DNA from: Thalassospira profundimaris
GTDB lineage: Bacteria; Pseudomonadota; Alphaproteobacteria; Rhodospirillales; Thalassospiraceae
Assembly: GCF_003326795.1 (NCBI RefSeq)
Contig: NZ_JPWI01000006.1
Span: 124,001 to 188,000, forward strand
Reading direction: 5' to 3'
DNA: 64,000 nucleotides
Shown one piece after another: positions 1 through 9,157 of the stretch (position 1 is the first letter of the stretch; each line of letters starts with the position of its first letter). The position numbers and the translations under genes were made by a program. The notes under the pieces are model-generated. The model made no database searches. It had not been told where the DNA came from and was given only the letters and a program-made list of their open reading frames with translations.

Positions 1-291
1 CGTCTGGAACTTGCAATGTGTCTTGGGCAACAGCCCAAGCTGTTCCTTCTTGACGAACCGACCGCCGGTATGGCCCGTCATGATACCAACCGCACGATTG
101 ATCTTCTTAAACGGATCAAGGAACGCGGCATGACCAAGGTCATTATCGAACATGACATGCATGTTGTGTTCAGTCTGGCTGACCGCATCAGTGTACTGGC
201 TCAGGGGGCGATCATTTGCGAAGGCACGCCCGAAGAAGTGCGCAATGATCCACGTGTCAAGGAAGCCTATCTCGGAGGGGAATCAGAATGA
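1..291 (+). CDS. LivG-type ABC transporter ATP-binding protein, 5' end outside window
   Basis: Only the C-terminal 96 residues are present; the frame is open from base 1, so the gene begins upstream. The fragment carries the end of the signature helix (RLELAM), Walker B with catalytic Glu and the D-loop region (LFLLDEPTAGM), the switch His (IIEHDMHVVF) and the LivG-type tail ending in EAYLGGESE. In the branched-chain amino acid/urea importer family this subunit couples ATP hydrolysis to substrate uptake at the inner membrane. It overlaps the next ATPase gene by 4 bp (ATGA), so the two are translationally coupled. The substrate cannot be told from this fragment. Confidence 0.9.
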   Translation, partial: RLELAMCLGQQPKLFLLDEPTAGMARHDTNRTIDLLKRIKERGMTKVIIEHDMHVVFSLADRISVLAQGAIICEGTPEEVRNDPRVKEAYLGGESE

Positions 292-1040
292 ACGCGCTAC
301 CAAAACAGGAACCTGTACGTAGACAGGGTGGCGATCCGGCATTTTTCTCGGTCTATGATATCCATGCCTATTACGGTGAAAGCTACATCGTTCAGGGGCT
401 TTCCTTTGACATCCGCGAGGGCGAAATCCTTGCCCTTCTCGGACGTAACGGGGCGGGGAAGACATCGACCCTTCGCACCCTTGCGCGAATGGGTGACCCG
501 GAACTCAAACATGGTGAAATCTGGCTTGATCACCAGCCGCTGCACAAGATGAAGGCCTGGCAGGCTGCGCGCATTGGTGTGCAGCTTGTCCCTGAAGACC
601 GCCGGATCATTCCGGGCATGACGGTGCAGCAAAACCTGGAACTGGCCCAGATCGCCGAGCCGATTGGCTGGTCAGTCGAACGCATTTACGAGCTGTTCCC
701 GCGTCTTGGCGAAAGGGCGGAACAGGAGGCCATCACGCTTTCGGGCGGCGAACAGCAGATGCTGGCGATCGGCCGTGCGTTGGCGCGTGACATCAAGATT
801 TTGCTCCTTGATGAGCCCTATGAAGGCTTGGCGCCAGTGATCGTTCAGGAAATCGAAAAGACGCTTCAGAACGTCAAGAAACTGGGCATCACCACCATCA
901 TTGTCGAACAGAACGCGATTGCGGCCCTGAAACTGGCAGACCGTGCCATCATCATGGATAGCGGCGAGATCGTCTTTGACGGGACGGCGCAGGCTGTTCT
1001 GGATGATGCCGAACTGCGTGATCAGTATCTGGCAATCTAG
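288..1040 (+). CDS. LivF-type ABC transporter ATP-binding protein
   Basis: A 250-residue ABC ATPase with Walker A GRNGAGKTS (about residues 52-60), Q-loop region VPEDRR (101-106), signature LSGGEQQ (151-157) and Walker B ILLLDEP (171-177). The VPEDRRIIPGMTV segment and the length are typical of LivF subunits of branched-chain amino acid or related amide importers. The start codon overlaps the stop of the preceding LivG-type gene, so this is the last gene of an operon that begins outside the window; a hairpin terminator follows about 60 bases downstream. The ligand is unknown. It is a different system from the fused transporter at 11511-14075. Confidence 0.92.
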   Translation: MNALPKQEPVRRQGGDPAFFSVYDIHAYYGESYIVQGLSFDIREGEILALLGRNGAGKTSTLRTLARMGDPELKHGEIWLDHQPLHKMKAWQAARIGVQLVPEDRRIIPGMTVQQNLELAQIAEPIGWSVERIYELFPRLGERAEQEAITLSGGEQQMLAIGRALARDIKILLLDEPYEGLAPVIVQEIEKTLQNVKKLGITTIIVEQNAIAALKLADRAIIMDSGEIVFDGTAQAVLDDAELRDQYLAI

Positions 1041-1100
1041 ATCTTGGGACAGGGGGGGCGTCTCCGAAGCTTTGTTGTAAGGGGGGCTTCGGGACAGATG

Positions 1101-1136
1101 AGGCCGTGCCTTTTGGGCGCGGCCTTTTCCCTTTTT
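1101..1136 (+). terminator. Rho-independent terminator after the LivG/LivF operon
   Basis: A 9-bp stem (ggccgtgcc with ggcgcggcc, one G:U pair) with a tttt-containing loop is followed by ttttccctttt. It sits between the plus-strand livF-type gene and the convergent AsnC-type gene, whose stop codon lies in the T-rich tail. Confidence 0.75.
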
Positions 1137-1605
1137 AAGTGTCTATGCCGACGGCCAGCCCCTCGAAATCCTTAAGAACATTAAGCACAATCGATGTTTT
1201 CACATGCTGGACCGAATCATGAGGCAAAAGCACTTCATTGACGAAATGCGACAATGCGGCAAGGTCCCTGGTCGCGACTTTCAGGTGGTAGTCCATTTCG
1301 CCGGTCAGTGAAAAGGCCTCAAGCACTTCAGGCAGATCGGCCAGCAATCTTGCAAACCGTTTGGCATTGTCGCGGTTATGGGTGGCAAGGGTCACCGAAA
1401 TCACCACAAGCAGTCCCAGCCCCATCTTCTGACGGTCGATATCGGCGCGATATCCCCTGATCACCTTGTCTTCTTCAAGGCGGGCACGCCGGCGTGAACA
1501 TTGCGATGCCGACAGCCCGATCCGCTCGGACAGGTCATTGTTGGTCAGGCGCCCGTCCTTTTGCAATTCTGCAAGCAGTTTAAGGTCTATTCGATCAAGT
1601 TGCAT
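1135..1605 (-). CDS. Lrp/AsnC family transcriptional regulator, divergent from hppD
   Basis: A 156-residue regulator when started at the ATG at 1605 (MQLDRIDLKLL), which places the AsnC winged helix-turn-helix at the N-terminus as in other family members; an upstream ATG would add 14 unaligned residues. The HTH includes LTNNDLSERIGLSASQCSRR, followed by the RAM/AsnC ligand domain with the typical segment SLTGEMDYHLKVATRDLAAL. Family members bind amino acids or aromatic acids and act locally. The gene is transcribed away from hppD, sharing a 163-bp intergenic region, so control of the homogentisate genes, perhaps in response to tyrosine or phenylalanine, is the natural inference; it is not proven by sequence. 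Confidence 0.88.
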   Translation of the reverse strand: MQLDRIDLKLLAELQKDGRLTNNDLSERIGLSASQCSRRRARLEEDKVIRGYRADIDRQKMGLGLLVVISVTLATHNRDNAKRFARLLADLPEVLEAFSLTGEMDYHLKVATRDLAALSHFVNEVLLPHDSVQHVKTSIVLNVLKDFEGLAVGIDT

Positions 1606-1719
1606 CTTTTCCGCGTCCAAATGTGGATTGATGCATGATGTGTGCAATCATTTGCAGAAATCAACCCAAAATGCACGCACGTTGCATGCGGTTTGGCGCA
1701 CGATTGGGACATAACAAGA

Positions 1720-1745
1720 ATTCGAATAATTCCAGTAATTCGAAT
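1720..1745. promoter_or_regulatory. Paired ATTCGAAT palindromes upstream of hppD
   Basis: The 8-bp palindrome ATTCGAAT occurs at 1720-1727 and again at 1738-1745, 18 bp apart start to start, just upstream of the hppD ribosome-binding site (AAAGGAGA at 1755-1762). The position between the divergent AsnC-type gene and hppD makes it a candidate operator. The motif is AT-rich, so a chance origin is possible. Confidence 0.35.
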
Positions 1746-1768
1746 GTTTCAATCAAAGGAGACTTCCG

Positions 1769-2881
1769 ATGGGTCCGTTCCCCCATGACGCCCCCCGTGC
1801 CACCATCAGTGATGAAAACCCTGCCGGAACTGACGGGTTCGAGTTCGTCGAATTCGCCCATGAAGATGCGCAAAAACTCGAAACCCTGTTTGAGCGCATG
1901 GGCTATAGCCCGGTTGCCCGGCATAAAACCAAAAACATCACCGTCTGGCGTCAGGGCGATATCAACTACATCCTCAATGCCGAGCCGACCTCACACGGCA
2001 TGAAATTTGTTGAAAAACACGGCCCCTGCGCACCGTCGATGGCATGGCGCGTGGTGGATGCAAAGCATGCCTTTGATCATGCCGTATCGAAGGGGGCGGA
2101 ACCCTATTTGGGTGACGATAAAAGCATTGATGTCCCGGCGATTGTCGGGATTGGCGGATCGCTTCTGTATTTCATCGACAAATATGGTGAAACCGGTTCG
2201 GCCTATGACGCGGAATTCGAATGGCTTGGCGAACGCGATCCCAGGCCCGAAGGTGTTGGCTTCTATTATCTCGATCACCTGACCCATAACGTCTATCGCG
2301 GCAATATGGATAAATGGTGGGACTTCTATCGCGACCTGTTCGGGTTCAAGCAGATCCACTTCTTTGACATTGCCGGTAAAATCACCGGTCTGGTCAGCCG
2401 TGCGATCACATCCCCCTGTGGCAAAATCCGCATTCCGCTTAATGAATCGACCGATGACAAAAGCCAGATCGAAGAATACTTACGCAAATACAAGGGCGAA
2501 GGTATTCAGCATATCGCGGTGGGTACCGATGGCATCTATGACGCCACCGACAAGCTTGCGGCCAATGATCTGAAATTCATGCCCGGTCCGCCGGAAACCT
2601 ATTACGAAAAGTCCCGTGACCGCGTCCATGGCCATGATGAACCGATCGAGCGGATGAAAAAGCATGGCATCCTGATTGACGGCGAAGGTGTCGTTGATGG
2701 CGGGATGACCAAAATCCTGCTTCAGATTTTCTCGAAAACCGTGATCGGCCCGATCTTCTTTGAGTTTATCCAGCGCAAAGGCGACGAAGGCTTTGGCGAG
2801 GGCAACTTCCGTGCCCTGTTTGAAAGCATCGAAGAAGACCAGATCCGTCGCGGTGTTCTGAAAGTTGATGCTGCGGAATAG
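1769..2881 (+). CDS. hppD: 4-hydroxyphenylpyruvate dioxygenase
   Basis: A 370-residue cytosolic Fe(II) dioxygenase that converts 4-hydroxyphenylpyruvate to homogentisate, the entry step of tyrosine breakdown. It has two vicinal-oxygen-chelate halves. The three iron ligands are visible as His170 ([10 protein letters not shown]), His248 ([10 protein letters not shown]) and Glu332 (IFFEFIQR), and the C-terminal gate helix [15 protein letters not shown] is intact. Length is normal for the bacterial family. An AAAGGAGA ribosome-binding site 6 bases before the ATG fixes the start. It is the first gene of hppD-hmgA-fahA-maiA; a hairpin follows it before hmgA. Confidence 0.97.
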   Translation: MGPFPHDAPRATISDENPAGTDGFEFVEFAHEDAQKLETLFERMGYSPVARHKTKNITVWRQGDINYILNAEPTSHGMKFVEKHGPCAPSMAWRVVDAKHAFDHAVSKGAEPYLGDDKSIDVPAIVGIGGSLLYFIDKYGETGSAYDAEFEWLGERDPRPEGVGFYYLDHLTHNVYRGNMDKWWDFYRDLFGFKQIHFFDIAGKITGLVSRAITSPCGKIRIPLNESTDDKSQIEEYLRKYKGEGIQHIAVGTDGIYDATDKLAANDLKFMPGPPETYYEKSRDRVHGHDEPIERMKKHGILIDGEGVVDGGMTKILLQIFSKTVIGPIFFEFIQRKGDEGFGEGNFRALFESIEEDQIRRGVLKVDAAE

Positions 2882-2903
2882 GTCCGCCAACCCCATATCC
2901 AGT

Positions 2904-2930
2904 TCAGGACCGCGTTTCGCGCGGTCCTGA
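2904..2930 (+). terminator. Stem-loop between hppD and hmgA
   Basis: A perfect 11-bp stem (tcaggaccgcg with cgcggtcctga) with a 5-base loop lies 22 bases after the hppD stop. The following bases are only moderately T-rich (cggtttgttg), so partial termination or mRNA 3'-end protection is more likely than full termination. Confidence 0.55.
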
Positions 2931-2976
2931 CGGTTTGTTGCCATCGCATCGTTTTTGTCGCATTTGGGTTATCGCC

Positions 2977-4347
2977 ATGCTTGATAAACCGACCCGTGAT
3001 CCGGTCGCCGCGACCGTTGATCAAGCCGATCTGAAATATATGTCCGGTTTCGGCAATGATTTTGAAACCGAAAGCCTGCCCGGTGCCTTGCCACAAGGGC
3101 AGAACAGCCCGCAAAAATGTGCCTACGGGCTTTATGCCGAACAGCTTTCCGGTTCGCCCTTTACCGCGCCACGCGGGACCAATGAACGGTCCTGGCTCTA
3201 TCGTATCCGGCCCAGTGTCAAACATAATGGCCGCTTTAGCGCCATTGATCGACCTCACTGGAAAACAGCACCCTGCCTGAATGATCACAGTCTTGCGCTG
3301 GGGCAATTGCGCTGGGACCCGGTGCCGATGCCAAAGGACGCAACCGATTTCATTTCGGGCATGCGGACCATCACGACTGCGGGTGATGTCATGACCCAGA
3401 CCGGCATGGCAAGCCATGTCTATGTCTGCAATGCCGATATGGTCGATGATTATTTCTTCAATGCCGATGGCGAACTTCTGATCGTGCCCGAAAGCGGCAC
3501 GCTTCGGATATTTACCGAACTTGGCATCATGGATGTCGAACCGCTTGAAATCGCGCTGATCCCGCGCGGGATGATGTTTAAGGTCAGCATCCTTGAGCCC
3601 GGGATTGAGGGGGGCGCGCGTGGTTATGTCTGCGAAAATTATGGTGCGAAATTCACGCTGCCTGACCGCGGGCCGATTGGGGCGAACTGCCTTGCCAATC
3701 CGCGTGATTTCAAAACACCCGTGGCGGCCTATGAGGATAAGGAAACCCCGTGTCGGGTGCAGATAAAATGGTGTGGTCAGTTCCATGAAACAGATATCGG
3801 CCATTCACCGCTCGACGTGGTTGCCTGGCATGGCAATTACACCCCGTTCAAATATGATCTTCGGACCTTCTCGCCGGTCGGCGCGATCCTGTTTGACCAT
3901 CCCGATCCGTCAATTTTCACCGTACTGACCGCCCCCACCGACGAGGCCGGAACGGCCAATGTTGATTTCGTGATCTTCCCGCCGCGCTGGATGGTGGCCG
4001 AACATACATTCCGCCCGCCATGGTATCACCGAAACATCATGTCCGAATTCATGGGCCTGATTTGCGGGCAATATGATGCCAAGGAAAAGGGATTTGTTCC
4101 CGGCGGCATGAGTTTGCACAACATGATGCTGGCCCATGGTCCTGATGCCTTCGGGTTTGACAAGGCATCCAATGCCGAACTGGGGCCACAGAAGCTTGAT
4201 GGCACCATGGCGTTTATGTTCGAAACCCGTTTCCCGCAGCAACTGACCAGATTTGCCGCCGAGCTTGAAAGCCTTCAGGATGATTATCTTGATTGCTGGT
4301 CCGGGCTTGAGCGCAAGTTTGATGGCACCCCCGAAGGCCGCAAATAA
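2977..4347 (+). CDS. hmgA: Homogentisate 1,2-dioxygenase
   Basis: A 456-residue non-heme iron dioxygenase that opens the homogentisate ring to maleylacetoacetate. The iron ligands line up with the human enzyme at a constant offset: His351 and Glu357 in [12 protein letters not shown] and His387 in [13 protein letters not shown]. The N-terminal family signature [13 protein letters not shown] is present. I take the ATG at 2977 (MLDKPTRD); an in-frame TTG at 2935 would add 14 residues with no family match. Gene spacing to fahA is 15 bases, consistent with one transcript for the tyrosine-degradation steps. Confidence 0.97.
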   Translation: MLDKPTRDPVAATVDQADLKYMSGFGNDFETESLPGALPQGQNSPQKCAYGLYAEQLSGSPFTAPRGTNERSWLYRIRPSVKHNGRFSAIDRPHWKTAPCLNDHSLALGQLRWDPVPMPKDATDFISGMRTITTAGDVMTQTGMASHVYVCNADMVDDYFFNADGELLIVPESGTLRIFTELGIMDVEPLEIALIPRGMMFKVSILEPGIEGGARGYVCENYGAKFTLPDRGPIGANCLANPRDFKTPVAAYEDKETPCRVQIKWCGQFHETDIGHSPLDVVAWHGNYTPFKYDLRTFSPVGAILFDHPDPSIFTVLTAPTDEAGTANVDFVIFPPRWMVAEHTFRPPWYHRNIMSEFMGLICGQYDAKEKGFVPGGMSLHNMMLAHGPDAFGFDKASNAELGPQKLDGTMAFMFETRFPQQLTRFAAELESLQDDYLDCWSGLERKFDGTPEGRK

Positions 4348-4362
4348 AGGCAAAATACCCAC

Positions 4363-5382
4363 ATGAAACTCGCAACTCTTAAAAACGGTACCCGCGACGG
4401 ACAGCTTGTTCTGGTGACCCGCGATCTCGAATTTTATGTCGATGCCAGCGCCATTGCGCCAACCCTTCAGGCCGCCCTAGATAACTGGGCGGTGATTGCC
4501 CCGCGCTTGCAGGAACTTTCTGACGAGGTCGAAGCAGGCTCGACGATTGCCAAACGCATCAGGCTTGATGTGACCAAGCTCCATTCACCCTTGCCGCGTG
4601 CCTATCAGTGGGCGGACGGGTCGGCCTATGTCAATCATGTGGAACTGGTGCGCAAGGCCCGCGGGGCCGAGATGCCGCAAAGTTTCTGGACTGATCCGCT
4701 GATGTATCAGGGCGGATCTGATAATTTTCTGGGCCCGCGTGATGATATCCTGATGGCCGATGCCGCATGGGGTATCGATATGGAAGGCGAAATTGCTGTC
4801 ATCACTGATGATGTCCCGATGGGGGCAAGCCTTGATCAGGCCGGCAAAGCCATTCGCCTGATCATGCTGGTCAATGATGTGTCTCTGCGCGGTCTGATCC
4901 CCGGTGAACTGGCCAAGGGGTTCGGCTTTTTCCAGTCCAAACCGTCTTCGGCCTTTTCGCCGGTTGCGGTGACCCCTGACGAGCTTGGCGATGCCTGGGA
5001 TGGGGGGAAAGTTCATTTGCCCCTTCATGTTGATCTTAATGGCAAGCCTTTCGGTCGTGCCAATGCCGGGATTGATATGACCTTTGATTTTGCACAGCTG
5101 GTTGCCCATGCCGCGCGCACCCGTCCGCTTGTGGCGGGCACCATCATCGGATCGGGCACGGTATCGAACAAACTTGATGGCGAACCGGGCAAGCCTGTGG
5201 ATCAGGGCGGGGCGGGATATTCCTGTATTGCGGAAATCCGCATGATCGAAACCATCCAGACTGGAGCCGCGTCAACGCCGTTTCTGAATTTTGGGGATCA
5301 GGTCAAAATTGAAATGTTCGGTGCGGATGGCCGATCAATCTTTGGCGCGATTGATCAGACTGTGCGCCAATACAAGATGTGA
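4363..5382 (+). CDS. fahA: Fumarylacetoacetate hydrolase
   Basis: A 339-residue FAH-superfamily hydrolase that splits fumarylacetoacetate to fumarate and acetoacetate, the last step of tyrosine catabolism. Metal-site segments of the family are visible: VNHVELVRKARGAE, GIDMEGEIAVITDDV with the acidic ligands, and MLVNDVSLRGL. Length matches the bacterial two-domain type. It follows hmgA by 15 bases and precedes maiA by 9 bases, and this context supports the fumarylacetoacetate substrate over other members of the superfamily. Confidence 0.94.
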   Translation: MKLATLKNGTRDGQLVLVTRDLEFYVDASAIAPTLQAALDNWAVIAPRLQELSDEVEAGSTIAKRIRLDVTKLHSPLPRAYQWADGSAYVNHVELVRKARGAEMPQSFWTDPLMYQGGSDNFLGPRDDILMADAAWGIDMEGEIAVITDDVPMGASLDQAGKAIRLIMLVNDVSLRGLIPGELAKGFGFFQSKPSSAFSPVAVTPDELGDAWDGGKVHLPLHVDLNGKPFGRANAGIDMTFDFAQLVAHAARTRPLVAGTIIGSGTVSNKLDGEPGKPVDQGGAGYSCIAEIRMIETIQTGAASTPFLNFGDQVKIEMFGADGRSIFGAIDQTVRQYKM

Positions 5383-5391
5383 TGGCCGGTC

Positions 5392-6072
5392 ATGAGCGAC
5401 GTGATCCTCTATGACTATTGGCGATCTTCGGCCAGTTACCGGGTGCGGATTGCGCTTGGGCTTGTGAATATTCCCTACCGGACGGTGCCGATTGATTTGC
5501 TGGCCGGTATTCACAAGATCCCCGATTTTCTCAAGCGCAATCCGCAGGGACTTGTCCCCGCCCTTGAGATTGACGGCATCATGATGACCCAGTCTTTGTC
5601 GATCATCGAATATCTTGATGAAACCCGACCGGGGCAGGGATTGTTGCCCACCGACACTTTGGGGCGGCAGCGCGTGCGCGCGCTATCGCATGCCATTGCC
5701 ATGGATATTCACCCCATTTGTAATCTGGGCGTGGTGGGCCATGTCATGGATATGGTATCCGCCCATGGCGAAGACCCCGATGCCACGCGGCTTGACTGGA
5801 TGGCAAAATATATCGGGGGTGGTTTGGCCGGGTTCGAGGCGATGTTGGCAAAGGGCGGTGCCGGAGCTGACGTTGGAGCTGGTGCGGTCAGCAGCGATTT
5901 CTGTCATGGCAGCCGCCCGTCGATGGCTGATATCTGCCTGATTCCGCAGCTTTATAATGCCCGCCGCTGGAATGTGAGCCTTTCTCACTTTCCACGAATA
6001 AGGGCGATTGAACGAAATTGCGCATCCATTGATGCCTTCGCCAATGCCCATCCCGACAAATGCCCGCGCTAG
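5392..6072 (+). CDS. maiA: Maleylacetoacetate isomerase (zeta-class glutathione transferase)
   Basis: A 226-residue GST-fold enzyme that isomerises maleylacetoacetate to fumarylacetoacetate using glutathione. The zeta-class active-site motif is near the N-terminus (RSSASYRVRIAL, residues 11-22), followed by the LVPALEIDG and QSLSIIEYLDETRP glutathione-site segments. It ends the hppD-hmgA-fahA-maiA cluster, so all steps from hydroxyphenylpyruvate to central metabolism are present. The stop codon is convergent with the ggt-like gene, both stops lying in a short 7-bp hairpin (6069-6088). Confidence 0.95.
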   Translation: MSDVILYDYWRSSASYRVRIALGLVNIPYRTVPIDLLAGIHKIPDFLKRNPQGLVPALEIDGIMMTQSLSIIEYLDETRPGQGLLPTDTLGRQRVRALSHAIAMDIHPICNLGVVGHVMDMVSAHGEDPDATRLDWMAKYIGGGLAGFEAMLAKGGAGADVGAGAVSSDFCHGSRPSMADICLIPQLYNARRWNVSLSHFPRIRAIERNCASIDAFANAHPDKCPR

Positions 6073-6084
6073 GCGTGCTGGCGC

Positions 6085-7680
6085 CTAGACACCAATCGCC
6101 ATGCCATCACTGCGTGGATCATGGGCACCATCGACAAAGCCGTCTTCATCAATGCGGATGATCCCGGCCTGACCGGCAAGGGCGCTTTGTGCTTCAATCG
6201 CGCGCAGGATATGGCCGCGTTCCGACAGCGTGTCGAACACGGCATCCCCGGCATCGACTTCAAGTTTCAGACTGTCATTGGTATCGGAAAATGTCTTGCC
6301 GAGCAGGAAGCGCGGCTTTGCCAGTGCTTCTGCCGGGGAAAGGCCGAAATCTAGCACACGGGTCAGCAGCATCGCCAATGTCTGTGGCTGTCCGTCAGCC
6401 CCTTGGGTACCATACAGCAAATGCGGCTTGCCGTTCCTAAGCGCCAGTCCGGGATTAAGCGTATAGAACGGGCGTTTGCCGGGTTTGTAGCTGTTTGGGT
6501 GGCCGGGCCTGGTGGTGAACGCGGCACCCCGGTTTTGCCAGACGATGCCGGTATCGCCCGCGACAACCCCGCTGCCCCAATCGAAATAGGTACTTTGCAG
6601 AACGCTTGCCGAGTTCCCGTTTGCATCTTTGGCGGCAAGGAAAACCGTATCGCCATGGCGGAACGGGTGGGGCCAGTCCATGGCCTGCGACGGGGAAATG
6701 TTGCCCGCAGCACTTTGCAGTTTGGCAGGATCAAGCATGGCGGTGAAATCATCCAGTGCAAAATCCGGATCGCCAATCTGATCACGTTCAAGAAATGCCT
6801 GCTTGATGGCCTCGACCACCAGATGGAAATGATCAGCATCGCCTTCGGCCCAGTTCTTGGCACCGAGTTCGCGCAAGACCCCCATCGTCATCAGGGTCGC
6901 CAATCCTTGCGTCGGGGCAGGCGGGGCAAACAGGGTGACATCGCCATATTCAAGGGATACCGCATCAGCCGTCCGGGTGCGGGTTTTGGCAAGATCAGCA
7001 GCGGTGATCGGCGAGCCGACCGCAGACAGTCCGGCAATGATCCGCCCGGCAAGTTCGCCTTCATAAAAGTCGCGCGCACCGTTTTGGGCAATCAGTTTCA
7101 GGCTTTCGGCCAGTTGCGGCTGATAGAACATCTCACCCGCCACCGGCATCTTGCCATTGGGGGCAAAGATATCGGTAAAGCCCGGCCAGTTGGCGATGTC
7201 TTCCTTGCGGAAATCAAGCCAGAAGCATTGCGATGCACTGATCGGAAAGCCGTTTTCGGCAAGACTGATGGCAGGCGCAATCAGATCGGCCAGTTTCTTG
7301 TTCCCACCCCAATGTTTGGCGGAGTGATCAAGGGCATGTTGCCAGGAATCAACCGTGCAGGCCGTGGTCAGGGTCGAACCCGGACCGCGCAGCGGGATCG
7401 GTTTGCCAGCATCGGCAAAACTGCCGGGATTTTGAGCCGCCTGTCCGATACCCATAAACGATTGCACATTGCCCGATCCGTCCGAAACCATCCAGACCGC
7501 GTCACCGCCAATGCCGCAGAAATGCGGGTATGTTACTGCTAGCATCGCAGCGGTTGCGACCACGGCCTCTATCGCGGTTCCGCCATCACGGAGCACTGCG
7601 GCCCCGGCTTCGCTTGCCGCAGTGCTTGGGCTTGTGATCATGGCGCGGTGCATTTTGGTCGATACTTCTTTATCGGACAT
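6085..7680 (-). CDS. Gamma-glutamyltransferase family hydrolase
   Basis: A 531-residue Ntn-hydrolase of the gamma-glutamyltranspeptidase family, started at ATG 7680 (MSDKEVSTKMHRAM); longer upstream starts would add up to 28 residues of doubtful value. The autocleavage nucleophile aligns to Thr345 in HGDTVFLAAKDANGN, the small-subunit start, followed by STYFDWGSGVV. Large-subunit marks include the early segment MITSPSTAASEAG and APPAPTQGL. No obvious signal peptide is visible, so a cytoplasmic amide hydrolase like the YwrD/cephalosporin-acylase-like members is as likely as true glutathione turnover. It is divergent from a GntR gene and shares a palindromic operator candidate with it. Confidence 0.88.
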   Translation of the reverse strand: MSDKEVSTKMHRAMITSPSTAASEAGAAVLRDGGTAIEAVVATAAMLAVTYPHFCGIGGDAVWMVSDGSGNVQSFMGIGQAAQNPGSFADAGKPIPLRGPGSTLTTACTVDSWQHALDHSAKHWGGNKKLADLIAPAISLAENGFPISASQCFWLDFRKEDIANWPGFTDIFAPNGKMPVAGEMFYQPQLAESLKLIAQNGARDFYEGELAGRIIAGLSAVGSPITAADLAKTRTRTADAVSLEYGDVTLFAPPAPTQGLATLMTMGVLRELGAKNWAEGDADHFHLVVEAIKQAFLERDQIGDPDFALDDFTAMLDPAKLQSAAGNISPSQAMDWPHPFRHGDTVFLAAKDANGNSASVLQSTYFDWGSGVVAGDTGIVWQNRGAAFTTRPGHPNSYKPGKRPFYTLNPGLALRNGKPHLLYGTQGADGQPQTLAMLLTRVLDFGLSPAEALAKPRFLLGKTFSDTNDSLKLEVDAGDAVFDTLSERGHILRAIEAQSALAGQAGIIRIDEDGFVDGAHDPRSDGMAIGV

Positions 7681-7753
7681 GGTCATGAATTCTTTCAGCA
7701 ATTCGGAATGCAATGCGATGCGGAGCAGGTAAAGTCGGATCAGCTGTGGCGAA

Positions 7754-7765
7754 ATTGCATGCAAT
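7754..7765. promoter_or_regulatory. 12-bp palindrome ATTGCATGCAAT between ggt-like gene and gntR
   Basis: A perfect palindrome, identical to that at 9158-9169 upstream of the SnoaL-like gene. A degenerate copy (ATTGTATGCAC) lies at 7790-7800, next to the gntR start. The sites flank the GntR gene on both sides, so they are best read as its operators. Confidence 0.6.
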
Positions 7766-7820
7766 CAATTATACAAACGCAAACAGTTTATTGTATGCAC
7801 CATAAAAATTGGCGGTCGGG

Positions 7821-8534
7821 ATGAAGGCGGCGGACAAGGCAAAACATCGTACGGACATGATCAGTTCGGCATTGCGTTCGGCCATTCTTGAACGCGTCCT
7901 GATGCCCGGCATGAAATTGCCCGAAGATTCCCTTGGCGAACGGTTCGGTGTCAGCCGTACCCTTATTCGTCAGTCGCTTGAACGGCTTGCCGCCGAAGGA
8001 TTGGTCGAGCTTCGTCGCAACAAAGGTGCTATGGTTGCCAAACCAAGCCTTGAAGAAGCACGCGATCTTTTTGAATTGCGCACCCAGATCGAAGACCTTG
8101 TGATCAGTCGCGTCATCAAGAATATGACCCCCGAACTTCTGGCCGAACTTGAAGCCCATCTGGCCAAGGAGGTCGAGGCCGAACACGCATCCGAACCGAT
8201 TTCGATCCGCCTTGCCACCGAATTTCACATCTTGCTGGCCAAGCTTTCGGGAAGCCCGGTTTTGCTGCGCTATGTCGAGGAAATCGGATATCGCTGCGGC
8301 TTGACACTGTCGCTCTATGCGCGTCCGCATTCGACGGATTGCGGCATTCAGGAACACCGCCAGATCATCGAAGCCCTGTCCAACGGTGACGAGGAAGCCG
8401 CGCGCAAACTGATGCGCCATCACCTGACGGCGGTGGCTGATCGTGCGTTGTTCACAACCGAGGAACGCGGTCCGCTTTTGTATCTGGATGCGCTTGAACC
8501 CTATGCCCGAAAAGTGCGCGACGGCGGGGCATAA
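7821..8534 (+). CDS. GntR family regulator, FadR/FCD subfamily
   Basis: A 237-residue regulator started at ATG 7821; an upstream TTG at 7809 is less likely. The N-terminal winged helix contains LGERFGVSRTLIRQSLERLAAEGLVEL, and the C-terminal FCD ligand domain has the Asp/His metal-site residues in FELRTQIEDL, FHILLAKLSG and EHRQIIEALSNGD. Family members bind small carboxylates. It lies between the divergent ggt-like gene and the convergent SnoaL-like gene, and the ABC importer with a deaminase-like hydrolase follows, so it probably controls this locus. Confidence 0.9.
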   Translation: MKAADKAKHRTDMISSALRSAILERVLMPGMKLPEDSLGERFGVSRTLIRQSLERLAAEGLVELRRNKGAMVAKPSLEEARDLFELRTQIEDLVISRVIKNMTPELLAELEAHLAKEVEAEHASEPISIRLATEFHILLAKLSGSPVLLRYVEEIGYRCGLTLSLYARPHSTDCGIQEHRQIIEALSNGDEEAARKLMRHHLTAVADRALFTTEERGPLLYLDALEPYARKVRDGGA

Positions 8535-8541
8535 CGCAACA

Positions 8542-8555
8542 GTGCGCGCGCGCAC
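8542..8555. repeat. GC-rich 14-bp palindrome after gntR
   Basis: An alternating GTGCGCGCGCGCAC palindrome lies 8 bases after the gntR stop, in the space between the convergent gntR and SnoaL-like genes. A second short hairpin (cctgc...gcagg) follows at about 8563-8580. They may act as a weak bidirectional terminator; there is no T-tract. Confidence 0.35.
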
Positions 8556-8647
8556 ATAATCACCTGCCCGCAAGAGCAGGCGATTGGCGTTCCGGATCAG
8601 GTTCGGGTCACGCGGGTAAAAATACGTGCGCTGCATGTCTGGCGGGA

Positions 8648-9073
8648 TCAGGCCTTGATGCCTTTACGCACCAGAATGCGTTCCGCACTTTCATTCCAGA
8701 CATCCATTTTGATGATCTTGCCGTTTTCAATCACGAAACGGTCCACATAGCGGTTGCCTTCAAATGGCGTTCCGTCGGGCCATTCGCCGTAAAGCCAGCC
8801 GGTGCTATAGACCACGGTCTGTCCATTGGTGTGAGCGACATCAAACTGGCCGAACTTCTTTTTCACCCATTTATAACGTGCAGCATTAAAGGCGGTCGTT
8901 CCCGATGGATGGTCGTATTTCTGACCATCGGTAAAGGTGATGACCACATCATCTGACATAAAGGTTGCTGCCAGTTCCGGGTCGGGCTTCATCGATGCAT
9001 CGAGAAATTCGCGCACGGTCTGGGCTTCGGGCGGCAGCGTATCAAGCACATTTGCCGCAGTCTGGTCGGTCAT
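8648..9073 (-). CDS. SnoaL/NTF2-like fold protein
   Basis: A 141-residue protein started at ATG 9073, preceded by a good GAGGA ribosome-binding site; further upstream starts run into the operator region. The sequence shows the small alpha-beta barrel pattern of the NTF2/SnoaL group: an N-terminal helix (AQTVREFLDA), then MSDDVVITFTDGQ, a WLYGEWPDGTPFEGNRYVDRF strand pair and a C-terminal DVWNESAERIL. Members are often cyclases, isomerases or ketosteroid-like enzymes, or have no activity, so the reaction is unknown. The palindrome at 9158-9169 in its promoter ties it to the GntR regulon. Confidence 0.7.
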   Translation of the reverse strand: MTDQTAANVLDTLPPEAQTVREFLDASMKPDPELAATFMSDDVVITFTDGQKYDHPSGTTAFNAARYKWVKKKFGQFDVAHTNGQTVVYSTGWLYGEWPDGTPFEGNRYVDRFVIENGKIIKMDVWNESAERILVRKGIKA

Positions 9074-9157
9074 CTGGATATCCTCATTCACTGCGATTGA
9101 TCTGGGATCAGCATAATACGTAGGCGGAAAATTTGCATGCACTAATTTTATGCAATA

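Noticed and set aside
2722..3804. 360-codon minus-strand frame across hppD and hmgA
   Set aside because: Runs antisense to two strongly supported enzymes and spans their boundary; no protein-like features.
6403..7542. 379-codon plus-strand frame opposite the gamma-glutamyltransferase-like gene
   Set aside because: Antisense shadow; rich in Arg and Gly with no domain pattern or ribosome-binding site.
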